64,000 bases of DNA from Nitrosospira multiformis (GCF_900110185.1 NZ_FOCT01000004.1:62001-126000), one strand, 5' to 3'. Shown: positions 8,922 through 18,384, counted from the stretch's first letter. Program-made: numbers and translations. The notes: generated from the letters alone by a model not told the origin.

Positions 8922-10349
8922 ATGAATCTGGAACAACTGCGCCAACTGCAACCTTATCTCTGGACATTGCCGCGCACACCAGGCGAAGAGCGTGCGGAGG
9001 TCCTCCTGTACGGCGGCGCACCCTTGCTCGTCAGCATGGACGACAAGGTACTCGAGCAGATCGCCAACGTTGCTTCCCTGCCGGGTCTGGTCGGGGCTGC
9101 AATGACCATGCCGGATGCACATTGGGGATACGGTTTTCCCATAGGGGGTGTTGCGGCTTTCGATGCTGAACAGGGGGGGGTGATTTCCGCAGGCGGTGTC
9201 GGCTTCGATATTTCGTGCGGCATACGCTGTCTGCGCAGCAATCTCAATCTGGAGGATGCAGTAGAGCATTTTCCCGAACTTGGGAACGCCTTGTTCCACG
9301 CCATCCCCGCCGGTGTGGGCGAAGAGGGCGAGATCAAGCTGAACCCGGAGCAGCTCGACCAGGTGATGCACGGCGGTGCACACTGGGCGGTACAGGAAGG
9401 TTATGGTACCCCCGCAGATCTGGATTATATTGAAGAACGGGGGCGAGTTGCAGGGGCTGTTCCGGATAACGTATCCGAACTTGCCAAAAAGCGCCAGCGC
9501 GGGGAGATGGGCACGCTCGGCTCGGGCAATCATTACCTGGAAGTACAGGTGGTGGACCGCATCTTCGATCCTGCTGCCGCGCTGGCGTTTGGCCTGCATG
9601 AAGGGCAGATCCTGATTTCGATACATTGCGGTTCGCGTGGATTGGGGCACCAGATCGGCACCGATTATCTGGTGCTATTGGCAAAAGCAGCCAGTCGCAT
9701 AGGCATTCATTTACCCGACCGTGAACTCGCCTGTGCACCCATTAAGTCGCCCGAGGGTCAGCAATATATGGGCGCCATGAATGCTGCAATCAATTGCGCC
9801 CTTGCCAACCGGCAAATCCTGACACACCTTACGCGTTCCGTATTTACAGAAATTTATCCCCAGGCCGCGCTTGAAACCTTGTTTGATGTTTCGCACAATA
9901 CCTGCAAGGCCGAAACCCACCAGGTCGATGGTGAATCACGGCTGCTCTACGTGCACCGCAAGGGCGCCACACGCGCATTCGGGCCGGGGCACCCCATGCT
10001 ACCGGAACGCTACCGCCAGGTAGGACAACCCGTCGTTATCGGTGGAAGCATGGGGACAGGTTCCTACATTCTCGTTGGTGACAGCGAAAATCCCGCCTTT
10101 GCCTCTTCAAGCCACGGTGCAGGTCGGGCCATGAGCCGGCATCGGGCGCTCGCGCGGTGGAAAGGACGCGCGCTGTTGGACGAGCTGGCGCAACAAGGTA
10201 TTCTGATTCATACCCGCTCCATGCGCGGTGTGGCGGAAGAAGCCCCGGGCGCCTATAAGGATGTCGATCTGGTGGCGGAGGCCACGGAAGAAGCCGGGCT
10301 CGCCCGGCGCGTCGCATTTCTCCGGCCCAAAGTCTGCGTTAAGGGTTAA
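8922..10349 (+). CDS. rtcB: RNA-splicing ligase RtcB
   Basis: A 475-residue tRNA/RNA ligase of the RtcB family, which joins 2',3'-cyclic phosphate and 5'-hydroxyl RNA ends using GTP and Mn2+. Family motifs appear in order: MPDAHWGYGFPIGG, GGVGFDISCGIRC with the metal-binding aspartate and cysteine, GTLGSGNHYLEVQ, IHCGSRGLGHQIG, VHRKGATRAFGPGH and MRGVAEEAPGAYKDVD. Its size matches the long form found in archaea and many bacteria. It follows the archease gene as a likely two-gene operon. There is no rtcA or RtcR regulator in the window, so the arrangement differs from the E. coli rtcBA unit. Confidence 0.96.
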   Translation: MNLEQLRQLQPYLWTLPRTPGEERAEVLLYGGAPLLVSMDDKVLEQIANVASLPGLVGAAMTMPDAHWGYGFPIGGVAAFDAEQGGVISAGGVGFDISCGIRCLRSNLNLEDAVEHFPELGNALFHAIPAGVGEEGEIKLNPEQLDQVMHGGAHWAVQEGYGTPADLDYIEERGRVAGAVPDNVSELAKKRQRGEMGTLGSGNHYLEVQVVDRIFDPAAALAFGLHEGQILISIHCGSRGLGHQIGTDYLVLLAKAASRIGIHLPDRELACAPIKSPEGQQYMGAMNAAINCALANRQILTHLTRSVFTEIYPQAALETLFDVSHNTCKAETHQVDGESRLLYVHRKGATRAFGPGHPMLPERYRQVGQPVVIGGSMGTGSYILVGDSENPAFASSSHGAGRAMSRHRALARWKGRALLDELAQQGILIHTRSMRGVAEEAPGAYKDVDLVAEATEEAGLARRVAFLRPKVCVKG

Positions 10350-10433
10350 GGAACACTGAACAAATTCCTCGCAGGCGCGATGGACTTGTCCGATGGTTCC
10401 TCGGCAATATAAAAACTTTTTTCAAGGAGTGAT

Positions 10434-10907
10434 ATGTATCAACGTATCCTGGTTCCAATAGACGGCAGCGCGACCTCCGCTCTTGCACTCCAGGAAGTCT
10501 CGAAACTTGCAAAGCAGCACAGCACCCAGGTGGAACTGGTATATGTCATGGCTGATATTCATTTGATGGATGCCAACAGCTACATCAATTACGATGAAAT
10601 GAAGGAATCCCTGGAGAGAACCGGCAGGAAGATATTGGCGGAGGCGCAAACATTGATGCAACAGGCAGGGGTTGCAGCCGAAGTGAAATTACTGGAAGCG
10701 GGTGGCGAGCGCATTGCCGGCGTAATACTCGAAGAAGCAAGGCGCTGGTCGGCCGAGTTGATCGTAATTGGCACACATGGCCGTTCCGGTTTCAGTCGCG
10801 TCCTGTTCGGGAGTGTCGCGGAAGGGATGGTCCGTATGGCACATATTCCCGTGCTGCTCATCCGCGGCGACAAAAGCCAGTTGCGTGAAAAGGAGCGCGC
10901 GACATAG
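10434..10907 (+). CDS. Universal stress protein, UspA family
   Basis: A 157-residue single-domain Usp protein. It starts MYQRILVPIDGSATS and ends with the ATP-binding motif G-2x-G-9x-G-S seen in GTHGRSGFSRVLFGSVAE, so it belongs to the nucleotide-binding class. A strong AAGGAG lies seven bases before the start. Such proteins usually respond to starvation or energy stress. The next gene, a ribosome-hibernation factor, would act under similar conditions, but a 97-base gap separates them and no shared promoter was identified. Confidence 0.92.
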   Translation: MYQRILVPIDGSATSALALQEVSKLAKQHSTQVELVYVMADIHLMDANSYINYDEMKESLERTGRKILAEAQTLMQQAGVAAEVKLLEAGGERIAGVILEEARRWSAELIVIGTHGRSGFSRVLFGSVAEGMVRMAHIPVLLIRGDKSQLREKERAT

Positions 10908-11004
10908 TCCTGGCAGCCTGGCGGAGGCTCCGGTCTTTCAGGCCTGTCTTATACGTTACGTTACGCCTGGTGCAATAGATTCTATCATCGAGAGGACATA
11001 AGTC

Positions 11005-11592
11005 ATGAAATTGCAACTTCAGATCACTACACGCGATATTCCCCATTCTGAGGCACTGGAAAACCATATTCGGCAAAAAACGGAAAAGCTCGAGACTTTT
11101 TATCCCCAGATCATGGGATGCAGGATAGTCGTCGAGGTTCCTCACAAACACAAACACCAGGGCAACCTGTTCAATGTGCGGCTGGACATTACAGTGCCGG
11201 GAAAGGAGCTTGTGGTGACCCGCGAACCGAACGAGGATGTGTACGTTGCGCTGCGCGATGCGTTCGACGCCGCAAAGCGCCAGCTCGAAGACTACGGGCG
11301 GCGTCAGCGCGGGGAAGTCAAGGCGCATGCGCCCGTCCTGCATGGAAAGGTGGTGCGGCTGATGCCCGAGGAAGGCTATGGTTTCGTCGAAACTTCGGGT
11401 GGGCAGGAGTTGTACTTTCATCGCGAAAATCTTGCCAACAATAACTTTGAGCAATTGGAAGAAGGAAGCGAGGTGCAATTCCTCGAAGATATCGGCAGTG
11501 AAGGTTTTCAGGCAAAACGCGTCAGTACCGGCAAGCATCACGTAGAAGAACCCGAAGAAGCAGAGCCGCGCTTAACGGGTTCGGGGGATTAG
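11005..11592 (+). CDS. Ribosome hibernation factor (HPF/RaiA) fused to a cold-shock domain
   Basis: A 195-residue two-domain protein. Residues 1-100 are the ribosome-associated S30EA fold of HPF/YfiA proteins (MKLQLQITTRDI, LENHIRQKTEKLETFYP, NEDVYVALRDAFDAAKRQLEDY), which inactivate ribosomes in stationary phase. Residues about 112-170 are a cold-shock/S1-like domain with HGKVVRLMPEEGYGFVET and ELYFHREN, the two RNA-binding motifs. The tail is acidic and probably disordered. This replaces the dimerisation domain of long HPF, so it may act on ribosomes or RNA in another way. The neighbour upstream is a universal stress protein. Confidence 0.9.
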   Translation: MKLQLQITTRDIPHSEALENHIRQKTEKLETFYPQIMGCRIVVEVPHKHKHQGNLFNVRLDITVPGKELVVTREPNEDVYVALRDAFDAAKRQLEDYGRRQRGEVKAHAPVLHGKVVRLMPEEGYGFVETSGGQELYFHRENLANNNFEQLEEGSEVQFLEDIGSEGFQAKRVSTGKHHVEEPEEAEPRLTGSGD

Positions 11593-11665
11593 ACTAAGTC
11601 CGGCGCACTCGACCGAAGAATGTAAAGTGCAGGGAGCAAAGCGGCAAAGGGGATAGGAGACTGCC

Positions 11666-12247
11666 ATGAAAATGGACATAGGCACTGGTGATGCCCTTAT
11701 GATAGTGGATGTGCAAAACGACTTTCTGCCTGGCGGAAGCCTTCCTGTACCGGCGGGAGATGAAGTCATCCCAAACCTTAACCGGTATATCGCAGCTTTT
11801 CTTTTTCGCGAATTACCTATTTTCGCTACCCGCGACTGGCATCCGCCTGATCACTGCTCCTTTCACCAGCAAGGAGGGCCCTGGCCTGCGCACTGTATTG
11901 CCGGCACGCAGGGCGCGGCATTTCCGGCGAATCTTGAAATTCCCTGTGACACGCATATCGCATCCAAGGCCACCTCCAGGGAGAAAGATGCTTATTCCGG
12001 TTTTTCGGAGACAGAACTGGATGCCATGCTGAAATCTGCAGGAATTTCCCGCGTTTTCATCGGTGGCCTGGCTACGGATCATTGCGTCCTCAGTACCGTA
12101 CGGGATGCCTTGAACCAAGGGTATGACATCTTTGTTCTCCAGGATGCAGTGCGGGGGATGGATGCCGACGCGAGCCGCGCCGCACTGGAGGAAATGGCCC
12201 ATCTGGGCGCAAAACTCATCGATTTCGAAACCATCGTCCCTGAGTGA
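11666..12247 (+). CDS. pncA: Nicotinamidase
   Basis: A 193-residue isochorismatase-fold hydrolase that converts nicotinamide to nicotinate. The catalytic triad is visible: Asp in IVDVQNDFLPGG, Lys in the ASKATSREKDAYSGF segment, and the nucleophile Cys in GGLATDHCVLST. The metal site is represented by DWHPPDHCSF. The cis-peptide context and the length are normal. It overlaps pncB by four bases, so the nicotinate produced would pass to an enzyme made by translational coupling from the same message. Confidence 0.94.
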   Translation: MKMDIGTGDALMIVDVQNDFLPGGSLPVPAGDEVIPNLNRYIAAFLFRELPIFATRDWHPPDHCSFHQQGGPWPAHCIAGTQGAAFPANLEIPCDTHIASKATSREKDAYSGFSETELDAMLKSAGISRVFIGGLATDHCVLSTVRDALNQGYDIFVLQDAVRGMDADASRAALEEMAHLGAKLIDFETIVPE

Positions 12248-13617
12248 ACCCACTCTCCAGCCCGTTGCTGACCGACCATTACCAGTTGACCATGCTGGAG
12301 AGCTACCTTCAGCAAGGAATGCAGGAAACCGCGGTATTCGAGCTGTTTTTCCGCAAGCTTCCCCCGACCCGGAATTTCCTGGTGGCGGCGGGCCTGGAAC
12401 AGGCGCTGGAATTCCTTGAGAACCTGCATTTTTCAGCCGGAGAGTTGGCATGGCTCAAGCCCCGGTTTGGACGCGCCCTTGTAAATTACCTTGAACACTT
12501 CCGCTTTACCGGCGATGTACATGCAATGCCGGAAGGGACTCTTTTTTTTCCGGATGAGCCCATTCTCCGAATCACGGCGCCACTGCCGCAAGCCCAGTTC
12601 GTTGAATCGCGTCTCATCAACCTGCTGCATTTCGAAACCCTGATCGCCTCAAAGGCAGCACGCTCAGTGCTGGTTGCGCCCGGCAAACTCCTGGTGGATT
12701 TCGGCATGCGCCGGGCACATGGAGCGGAAGCCGCGTTGCTTGCCGCCCGCGCAAGTTATCTTGCCGGTTTTTCCGGCACATCAACAGTACTTGCGGCGGC
12801 AATATATGGCATGCCTTCGTTCGGCACCGTTGCTCATTCCTACATTCAGGCCCATACAGACGAGACTGCCGCTTTCGAACATCTTGTGCGTTGCCATCCG
12901 AAAAACTCGACGCTGCTGATCGATACCTACGACACCGAGGCGGCTGCCATAAAGGTCGTCAGCTTGGCCCGCAAACTTGCACAGGATGGCATCGAGGTGA
13001 GTGGCGTTCGGCTGGACAGCGGCGACCTGGGAATGCATGCACGTCGCGTGCGCCGGATACTCGACGAGGGGAGGCTTGAAAAAACCCGCATCTTTGCCAG
13101 CGGTAATCTGAATGAAAATCGGGTGCATGAACTGATTTCATCCGGCGCTCCCATCGACGGCTTTGGCGTGGGTACTGCATTAGACGTGTCGAGCGACGCG
13201 CCGGCGCTGGATTGCGCTTATAAGCTGCAGGAGTACGCCGGCAAGGCCCGCCGCAAACGCTCCGAGGGAAAAGCGACATGGCCGGGTCGCAAGCAGGTGT
13301 ATCGCAAATATGATCCGGATGGTCGCGCAGTGCGCGATGTTGTTGCATTGGAAAAGGACGATCCGCATGAGGGCGAGCCTCTAATCGTCCCTATGATGCG
13401 GAATGGGCGGCGCATTGACGGGATTAACGGGAATAGGAAGCTGGAGGCCATCCGCGGGCAAACAGTGGCGAACTATGCCCGCCTGCCGGAACCCCTCAGA
13501 TCGCTTGAAACGGTCTCCGCTTACCCGGTCGAAATCTCCGCCTCGCTGCAGGCTCTGGCAAAAAAGGTGGATGACGAGTGCCGCCCCATTACCTCTATCC
13601 AGAACCTTCGCATCTGA
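12244..13617 (+). CDS. pncB: Nicotinate phosphoribosyltransferase
   Basis: A 457-residue enzyme of the NAPRTase family that makes nicotinate mononucleotide from nicotinate and PRPP for NAD synthesis. Motifs include LLTDHYQLTMLESYLQQG at the start, VDFGMRRAHGAEAALLAARA, FGTVAHSYIQ and VRLDSGDLGMHARRVR. It starts at GTG within the GTGA that also ends pncA; the overlap decides the start. Together with pncA it provides the complete nicotinamide-to-NaMN branch of the salvage pathway. Confidence 0.94.
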   Translation: MNPLSSPLLTDHYQLTMLESYLQQGMQETAVFELFFRKLPPTRNFLVAAGLEQALEFLENLHFSAGELAWLKPRFGRALVNYLEHFRFTGDVHAMPEGTLFFPDEPILRITAPLPQAQFVESRLINLLHFETLIASKAARSVLVAPGKLLVDFGMRRAHGAEAALLAARASYLAGFSGTSTVLAAAIYGMPSFGTVAHSYIQAHTDETAAFEHLVRCHPKNSTLLIDTYDTEAAAIKVVSLARKLAQDGIEVSGVRLDSGDLGMHARRVRRILDEGRLEKTRIFASGNLNENRVHELISSGAPIDGFGVGTALDVSSDAPALDCAYKLQEYAGKARRKRSEGKATWPGRKQVYRKYDPDGRAVRDVVALEKDDPHEGEPLIVPMMRNGRRIDGINGNRKLEAIRGQTVANYARLPEPLRSLETVSAYPVEISASLQALAKKVDDECRPITSIQNLRI

Positions 13618-13685
13618 GCTGGTGTTGGCCTGACCTTTGTATCCTGCCGGTGCTCGAGGATACCTTCAGAGGAGTATGGGTCGGC

Positions 13686-14390
13686 TCATGCAACTGCCTC
13701 GTTGAGTGTGCCAGCCAGCAGGCTGCGTAACGCATGCCATCGCCAGCCGCCCTTGAGAATATGTTTCTGATTGACTTCCAGTTCGATTCCGACGTAAGCA
13801 TTGGCAGGAAATCGGCGACGCAGGTAGGTGGGGAAACCATTTACCGATCCGGTGTAGGGATAGTTGCGGCGTACCCTTAAATCGGGCACATGCGCGGCAA
13901 GGCACGCCCGCCAGCGGGTGCACAGCTCTTGCTCAAGATGGCGTGAGGGATCATAAAGCAGTCCGATATCGGTATTGCGAACCTCCCCATTCAATTCGGG
14001 AGTGAAGCTGTGTGAGGAGATGTGGATTACCCTCAGGCCGGAGCGAATGGCATCTGCGATGTTCGCTTCCACCCAAGTGCGATAGGGCAAGTAGTGGTTC
14101 TTCAGAATCTCCTGGCGGACAGCGCCAGGGGTGTTGCGCGTCGCTTCCGAATAAAGCTGGGGGTGACCGATCGAGCGGTTGAGGTCGATCAGCAGACGGC
14201 TTGTTGTGGCGGCGAACAATGGCGAGTGCAGCGCCATGGCAAGTTTTTTAGCCAAGCCCAAAGCACCGCTGTCATAGCCCCGGTGGCTGTGCAACAAATG
14301 CTCGTAGCCTTCGAACAGCGGACGGTAGCGCGGTGGAATGCGGTTACCCCCATGTTCACAACTGATTAAAAAATGAATATTCATCGGCAT
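13686..14390 (-). CDS. N-formylglutamate amidohydrolase family protein
   Basis: A 234-residue zinc-dependent amidohydrolase related to HutG-type N-formylglutamate deformylases. The metal-binding features are LISCEHGGNRIPPRY at the start, LIDLNRSIGHP, and IHISSHSFTPELNG. It lies in a minus-strand cluster with a GCS2 ligase (30 bases upstream) and a C39 protease, and no histidine-degradation gene is nearby, so it probably does not serve histidine use. In other proteobacteria this trio travels with a RimK-type ligase and is thought to modify or process a peptide; that role is inferred. Confidence 0.85.
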   Translation of the reverse strand: MPMNIHFLISCEHGGNRIPPRYRPLFEGYEHLLHSHRGYDSGALGLAKKLAMALHSPLFAATTSRLLIDLNRSIGHPQLYSEATRNTPGAVRQEILKNHYLPYRTWVEANIADAIRSGLRVIHISSHSFTPELNGEVRNTDIGLLYDPSRHLEQELCTRWRACLAAHVPDLRVRRNYPYTGSVNGFPTYLRRRFPANAYVGIELEVNQKHILKGGWRWHALRSLLAGTLNEAVA

Positions 14391-14420
14391 TTTGTTGAAG
14401 TCATGCGCAACTCATTCAAC

Positions 14421-15659
14421 TCATTTCAGAAACATGCGGTCTTCGTCCAGGCAATCGCACAGCTCGCGGTAGACCGTCTCCAGCCGCCTCCTGCTGAAGT
14501 CGGAACCAATCGCATTCAGGATGCGGCGCGCAAGCGGGCCCTCTCTTAAAATGGTTTGCAGCGCTTCCCGACAGCTTTTTCCTTGCCTGGGTTCGATCGG
14601 CATCCCAGGCTCGATGAGATGCCGCCACAGAATGCCAGCCGTGCAGTCCATACCCGGAAAACCCATCAGGCGAAGGTATTCCACATTATCGATTACGGCT
14701 TGCTCTGCGTCACGGATGCAGTCATGCATGATCCTGACCAATGCTTCCGTGGCGATAGATTGCTGCTCGGTCAGCGGCGCGTAAGCTTCGCTGTAGAGCG
14801 CATGTACGATATTGATCGCAGCAGCGGCGATGGCAAAGTCAGCACTCGAGCATTCCTGGGTATCGATTACGCGGATCTCGATAGCGTTACGGTCAAATCG
14901 GGGAATTTCCCCGCGCGCATTGAGCCATTCATGCTGTAGCATTTCTTTCGGATCGAGTGCTGCAATTTCGCGGTACATCGGCGCCAGAATTTTTTCTTCA
15001 TAGGCGGCGGCATTGGAGATTGTTTCCGGGATTACCCGGCCGATGGTCGAGGGTACCTTCAGCTGGTGCTCGCAGTAATTTACCATCCGGAAATCCAGGA
15101 AACCAGAGTACCCGCCTTCAGCGATTGGCGAGCTTGCCGCTATCGCTGGAAGAATGGGCAGCAACAGCCGCACCGCGGCGTGAAGTCGCGCAAATTCATT
15201 GTCATTTGCGAAAGGCATGTTGAGGTGCATGCTTTGCAGGTTGGCCCAGCCGTGTCTTCTGCAGTCGAAGATATGGTCGTAGGCCAGATAGATTTCCGCC
15301 TGCTCGTGCGGCCAGAGGCGGGTCTCCGTGCGGGGATTCATCCAGGGGTGCATGCCGGTCGGCATGAGCCGTGTGTTCATCGATTCGAGCACCTTGCTGA
15401 TCCGCCGGATTTCGCCCTGAAACGCGACAGACAGAGAGGAAATGTCTGGCTGCGGGTCGATATTTTTCAGTTCGAGCAGATGCAGCACCAGTTCGTTCGA
15501 CCATCCCAACTGGCCATTCCTGGCCTCGGATGTAAACGCACCAGTAAGCTTTCGCAGCAACTCGTCGGCCATGGGAACAACCGCAAGCGTCTTCCGGTCG
15601 ACAATCATGTACTCCAGTTCGATGCCATAACCTGCAAAGGCCGGCAACACCGCAGTCAT
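14421..15659 (-). CDS. GCS2-type carboxylate-amine ligase
   Basis: A 412-residue member of the glutamate-cysteine ligase family 2 (YbdK-like). The ATP-grasp-related glutamine-synthetase fold begins GYGIELEYMIVDRKT and contains HLLELKN, MHLNMPFANDNEFARLH and IEIRVIDTQECSSADFA. These enzymes couple an amino acid or amine to a carboxylate with ATP. It is longer than E. coli YbdK (about 370). Its start overlaps the stop of the C39 protease gene by four bases (ATGA), pointing to coupled translation. The true substrate is unknown; conversion of glutamate to gamma-glutamylcysteine is only one possibility. Confidence 0.85.
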   Translation of the reverse strand: MTAVLPAFAGYGIELEYMIVDRKTLAVVPMADELLRKLTGAFTSEARNGQLGWSNELVLHLLELKNIDPQPDISSLSVAFQGEIRRISKVLESMNTRLMPTGMHPWMNPRTETRLWPHEQAEIYLAYDHIFDCRRHGWANLQSMHLNMPFANDNEFARLHAAVRLLLPILPAIAASSPIAEGGYSGFLDFRMVNYCEHQLKVPSTIGRVIPETISNAAAYEEKILAPMYREIAALDPKEMLQHEWLNARGEIPRFDRNAIEIRVIDTQECSSADFAIAAAAINIVHALYSEAYAPLTEQQSIATEALVRIMHDCIRDAEQAVIDNVEYLRLMGFPGMDCTAGILWRHLIEPGMPIEPRQGKSCREALQTILREGPLARRILNAIGSDFSRRRLETVYRELCDCLDEDRMFLK

Positions 15660-16396
15660 GTTGTTTCACCCGGCCCGCCTCGTGTTCGGATGACGAGCAG
15701 ATTGGCATCATGTGTCACGATGCCCAGCAGCACGGAGCACAATACCCGGTCGATGTTGCTCCAGTACTCCTGGGCCGGGCCATATGGATCGGCGACAAGA
15801 ACGGTACGCTTCTCGCGGTCATAACCGGTGAGTACGACAAAATGCCCGGCCGGAAAACCACGCACGTCGTCCGGTATGTCATTTGGCCCGTATTCTCGCG
15901 GAGCGCGGTAGAGGAAGGTGGAGCTCAGGCCAGTCAGGATAGGCAGGCCGCGCCGTAAAAGGCCGTGGATGAGGGATTGGGAGAGGTCTGTGAGACGTAA
16001 TCGCCCGCCTAAACGCAGAAACTCCAGATAACCCTCCGTGGCCCGTCGCAATCTCAAGTCCGACTTGATCTCGCGTTGCCGTTGCAGGCGTTCTGTGATA
16101 TCCACGTCCGATGTGAACCAGGTTGGATCGAAAACTTTCAGGTTATATGTGTAAATGGTGGCATGGAAACCGTTGCGGAGGGCATCGCAACCTAGAAAAA
16201 CGGCAAAAGTTCCTCCACCGTTTTCAAGTTTGTGGGTGCGGTGAATGATGGTGTCCAGCAGCTCCGTCTTGCCTAGATAGCTGTAGATGGCATGCAGGCA
16301 CGTCGGACCACATGTCGTTTCATCGGGTTGCGGCAGTGTTTTGACGGGTAAGCGCAGTGTTGTTCTGAGCATGGCAAATGGGCGACAAAGGCGCAT
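15656..16396 (-). CDS. C39-like cysteine protease
   Basis: A 246-residue papain-fold protein of the C39/BtrH-like group. The catalytic cysteine lies in QPDETTCGPTCLHAIYSYLG, the histidine in PAGHFVVLTGYD and the downstream aspartate in VLVADPYGP. There is no signal peptide and no ABC transporter domain, so it is a free cytosolic enzyme, unlike bacteriocin exporters with a C39 leader peptidase. It begins the three-gene operon with the GCS2 ligase and N-formylglutamate amidohydrolase. A gene for a RimK-like ATP-grasp ligase, usual in related clusters, is missing here. Confidence 0.82.
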   Translation of the reverse strand: MRLCRPFAMLRTTLRLPVKTLPQPDETTCGPTCLHAIYSYLGKTELLDTIIHRTHKLENGGGTFAVFLGCDALRNGFHATIYTYNLKVFDPTWFTSDVDITERLQRQREIKSDLRLRRATEGYLEFLRLGGRLRLTDLSQSLIHGLLRRGLPILTGLSSTFLYRAPREYGPNDIPDDVRGFPAGHFVVLTGYDREKRTVLVADPYGPAQEYWSNIDRVLCSVLLGIVTHDANLLVIRTRGGPGETT

Positions 16397-16540
16397 GTCA
16401 AGACAAGCATCGCTGTAGCGTAAAGAACATAGGGATCAGCCATGAGGCTGTCCCTCGGTCAGGCTTGTTCGAAGTCCCTCTATAAAGATTAGGTGATGCG
16501 CTGGAAGAAATCCAGTTCGTGGAGCACGATTCGTCAGGCT

Positions 16541-16562
16541 CCCTCTCCCCTGGGGGAGAGGG
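16541..16562. repeat. REP-like palindrome CCCTCTCCCC/GGGGAGAGGG
   Basis: A perfect 10-base inverted repeat with a two-base loop, followed by a further GGGGAGAG. Palindromes of this type are dispersed between genes in many proteobacterial chromosomes. It lies in the 360-base gap between the C39 gene and the kinase gene, where no coding sequence is visible. Confidence 0.7.
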
Positions 16563-16755
16563 ATGGGGAGAGAGTGGCAGTCGAAGAGAATCGAGCAATT
16601 CTCAACCCTGAAGTAGGCCGAGTTCTGCTCGGTCAATACTCCTGTCGGACAGAGCTGCCCTGCAATCTACGTTCGCCCTGATTCTGAGTCTGCCGAAGGA
16701 TCGGGGCGAGCAAGATCAACGAGAGCTGCCTGATTTGTTGAAACAGCAGTTGGAG

Positions 16756-18384
16756 TCATCTTCCATCCAGCAACCGCTCCAGTTTCTTCCAGGCGCTATC
16801 CTCGCTGCCAAAACCTTCTTTCTCGTTGACGAACTCTACTGTGTAAGCCTGTTCCTGCGGCATCAGCGCTTCCTCTTTTTCCTGTAACAGTTTCAATACT
16901 GCCAGATCAGCCTCGGAGGCATCGCTTGATTCGTTTTGCCGTTTTACGATGCGGCTTTCCATTGTTTCGGAGGACGCTTTCAGCGATGCAATCACAAACG
17001 GCACCGACAGTTTATTCGCCAGCATTCGGAAATGCTCACGCTCTTCCCGTTTCAGAAAGGCGGCATCCACAATTACCGGAGAGCCTGCGGCCAGCAGTTC
17101 TCGCGCCAAATCATGCAGTCGCGCATAAGTTCGCACTGTAGCCTTCGCATGATAAATGCCGTCCGCCTGCGAGTGACTGTCTGCCAACGCCGCTAATCCG
17201 AATAAACGCTTGCGCTCCACGTCCGATCTTATGCGTATGGCTTGTAGTTTTTCCAGTGCTGCCTGTGCGAAAGTCGTTTTGCCCGATCCCGGCAAACCGT
17301 GGGTAATCATCAGGGCAGGCCGCTGTTGGGCAAGGCATGTCGCGGCGAGATCAAGAAAACTGCTGCAGGATGCCAGCGCTGCTATCTTGTCCCGTTTGGG
17401 GAGGTTGGCCTGACCAGCGCGAATGGCGCTAACCATCGCACGCACTGTGGCGCGATAGACGAGATAGAAACGCAGCAAGGGCAGACCCCCATAATCACCC
17501 GTAGTTTCCAGATAGGCATTGAGGAAGCGATAGGCAAGTTCAGACTCCTGGCGATGCAGCAGGTCCATGACGGTAAAGGCGACTTCGTTCATTACATCGA
17601 TCCAGCGTAAGGAGGGGCTGAACTCGATACAATCGAAAGGAACAGGTCGTCCACGAATCAGCGCAATATTGCCCAGATGCAGGTCGCCATGACATTCGCG
17701 CACAAAACCCTCGGCAAGCCGCCGTTCCAGATGCTCCTTGCGTACGCCATACTCAGTCTCCATGGCCTCCCGCAATCCGGCCACACGGGCTTCATTTTCA
17801 GTGCCAGCCCACGCTGCTTGTAATTGCTCGAAAGTCTGCAATACCGCCGCATGTGTTGCAGCGGCTGATCCAAGCCCGGCCGCAGGTTCAGCCGAGGGCA
17901 GACCCTCATGGAAATGCGCGATCGTTGCCGCCAGGCTATCCATATGCTCTGGGAGAATCCTGCCGTGCTCGGCCAGCCTGTCCAGTTGTTGGGAAGCAGC
18001 GAAGCGGCGCATTTTCACTGCATATTCGATAGCCGGTTCAGCACTGATTTCCGGTATTTCAGCTGTGCCGCCGAGGGGAATGACATCCAGATAGAGTTGG
18101 GGTGCAAGGCGCCGGTTGAGCCGCAACTCTTCCTCACAATAATGGCGGCGTGATGACAAATCGGTAAAGTCGAGGAAACCCAGATCGACCGATTTCTTTA
18201 TTTTGTAGGCATAGCGTCCCGCCAGCAGTACCCAGGAAATATGCGTTTCCATTACTCGCACCCGTTTTACCGGGTGGGGATAGCGGCGAGGATCCAGCAA
18301 GGCAGTGATTAATCTGCCTTGAACGTCTCCCTCAGCCTGCGGGATATCGGGCGGCCTCTTCGCTTGGGTGATTGAATCTTTCAT
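16756..18384 (-). CDS. Aminoglycoside-phosphotransferase-like domain fused to an AAA kinase
   Basis: A 542-residue fusion. The N-terminal about 340 residues resemble APH-like kinases: ETHISWVLLAGRYAYKIKKSVDLGFLDF supplies a nucleotide lysine, and VRECHGDLHLGNIALI with FDCIEFSP are the catalytic loop and metal-binding aspartate. The C-terminal domain is a P-loop kinase with MITHGLPGSGKTTFAQ (Walker A) and a following SDVERKRLFGL, as in zeta-toxin or polynucleotide-kinase-like enzymes. This fusion is widespread in proteobacteria; its substrate is unknown. The DHH phosphoesterase gene lies 61 bases upstream on the same strand, so the two may be co-transcribed. Confidence 0.85.
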   Translation of the reverse strand: MKDSITQAKRPPDIPQAEGDVQGRLITALLDPRRYPHPVKRVRVMETHISWVLLAGRYAYKIKKSVDLGFLDFTDLSSRRHYCEEELRLNRRLAPQLYLDVIPLGGTAEIPEISAEPAIEYAVKMRRFAASQQLDRLAEHGRILPEHMDSLAATIAHFHEGLPSAEPAAGLGSAAATHAAVLQTFEQLQAAWAGTENEARVAGLREAMETEYGVRKEHLERRLAEGFVRECHGDLHLGNIALIRGRPVPFDCIEFSPSLRWIDVMNEVAFTVMDLLHRQESELAYRFLNAYLETTGDYGGLPLLRFYLVYRATVRAMVSAIRAGQANLPKRDKIAALASCSSFLDLAATCLAQQRPALMITHGLPGSGKTTFAQAALEKLQAIRIRSDVERKRLFGLAALADSHSQADGIYHAKATVRTYARLHDLARELLAAGSPVIVDAAFLKREEREHFRMLANKLSVPFVIASLKASSETMESRIVKRQNESSDASEADLAVLKLLQEKEEALMPQEQAYTVEFVNEKEGFGSEDSAWKKLERLLDGR

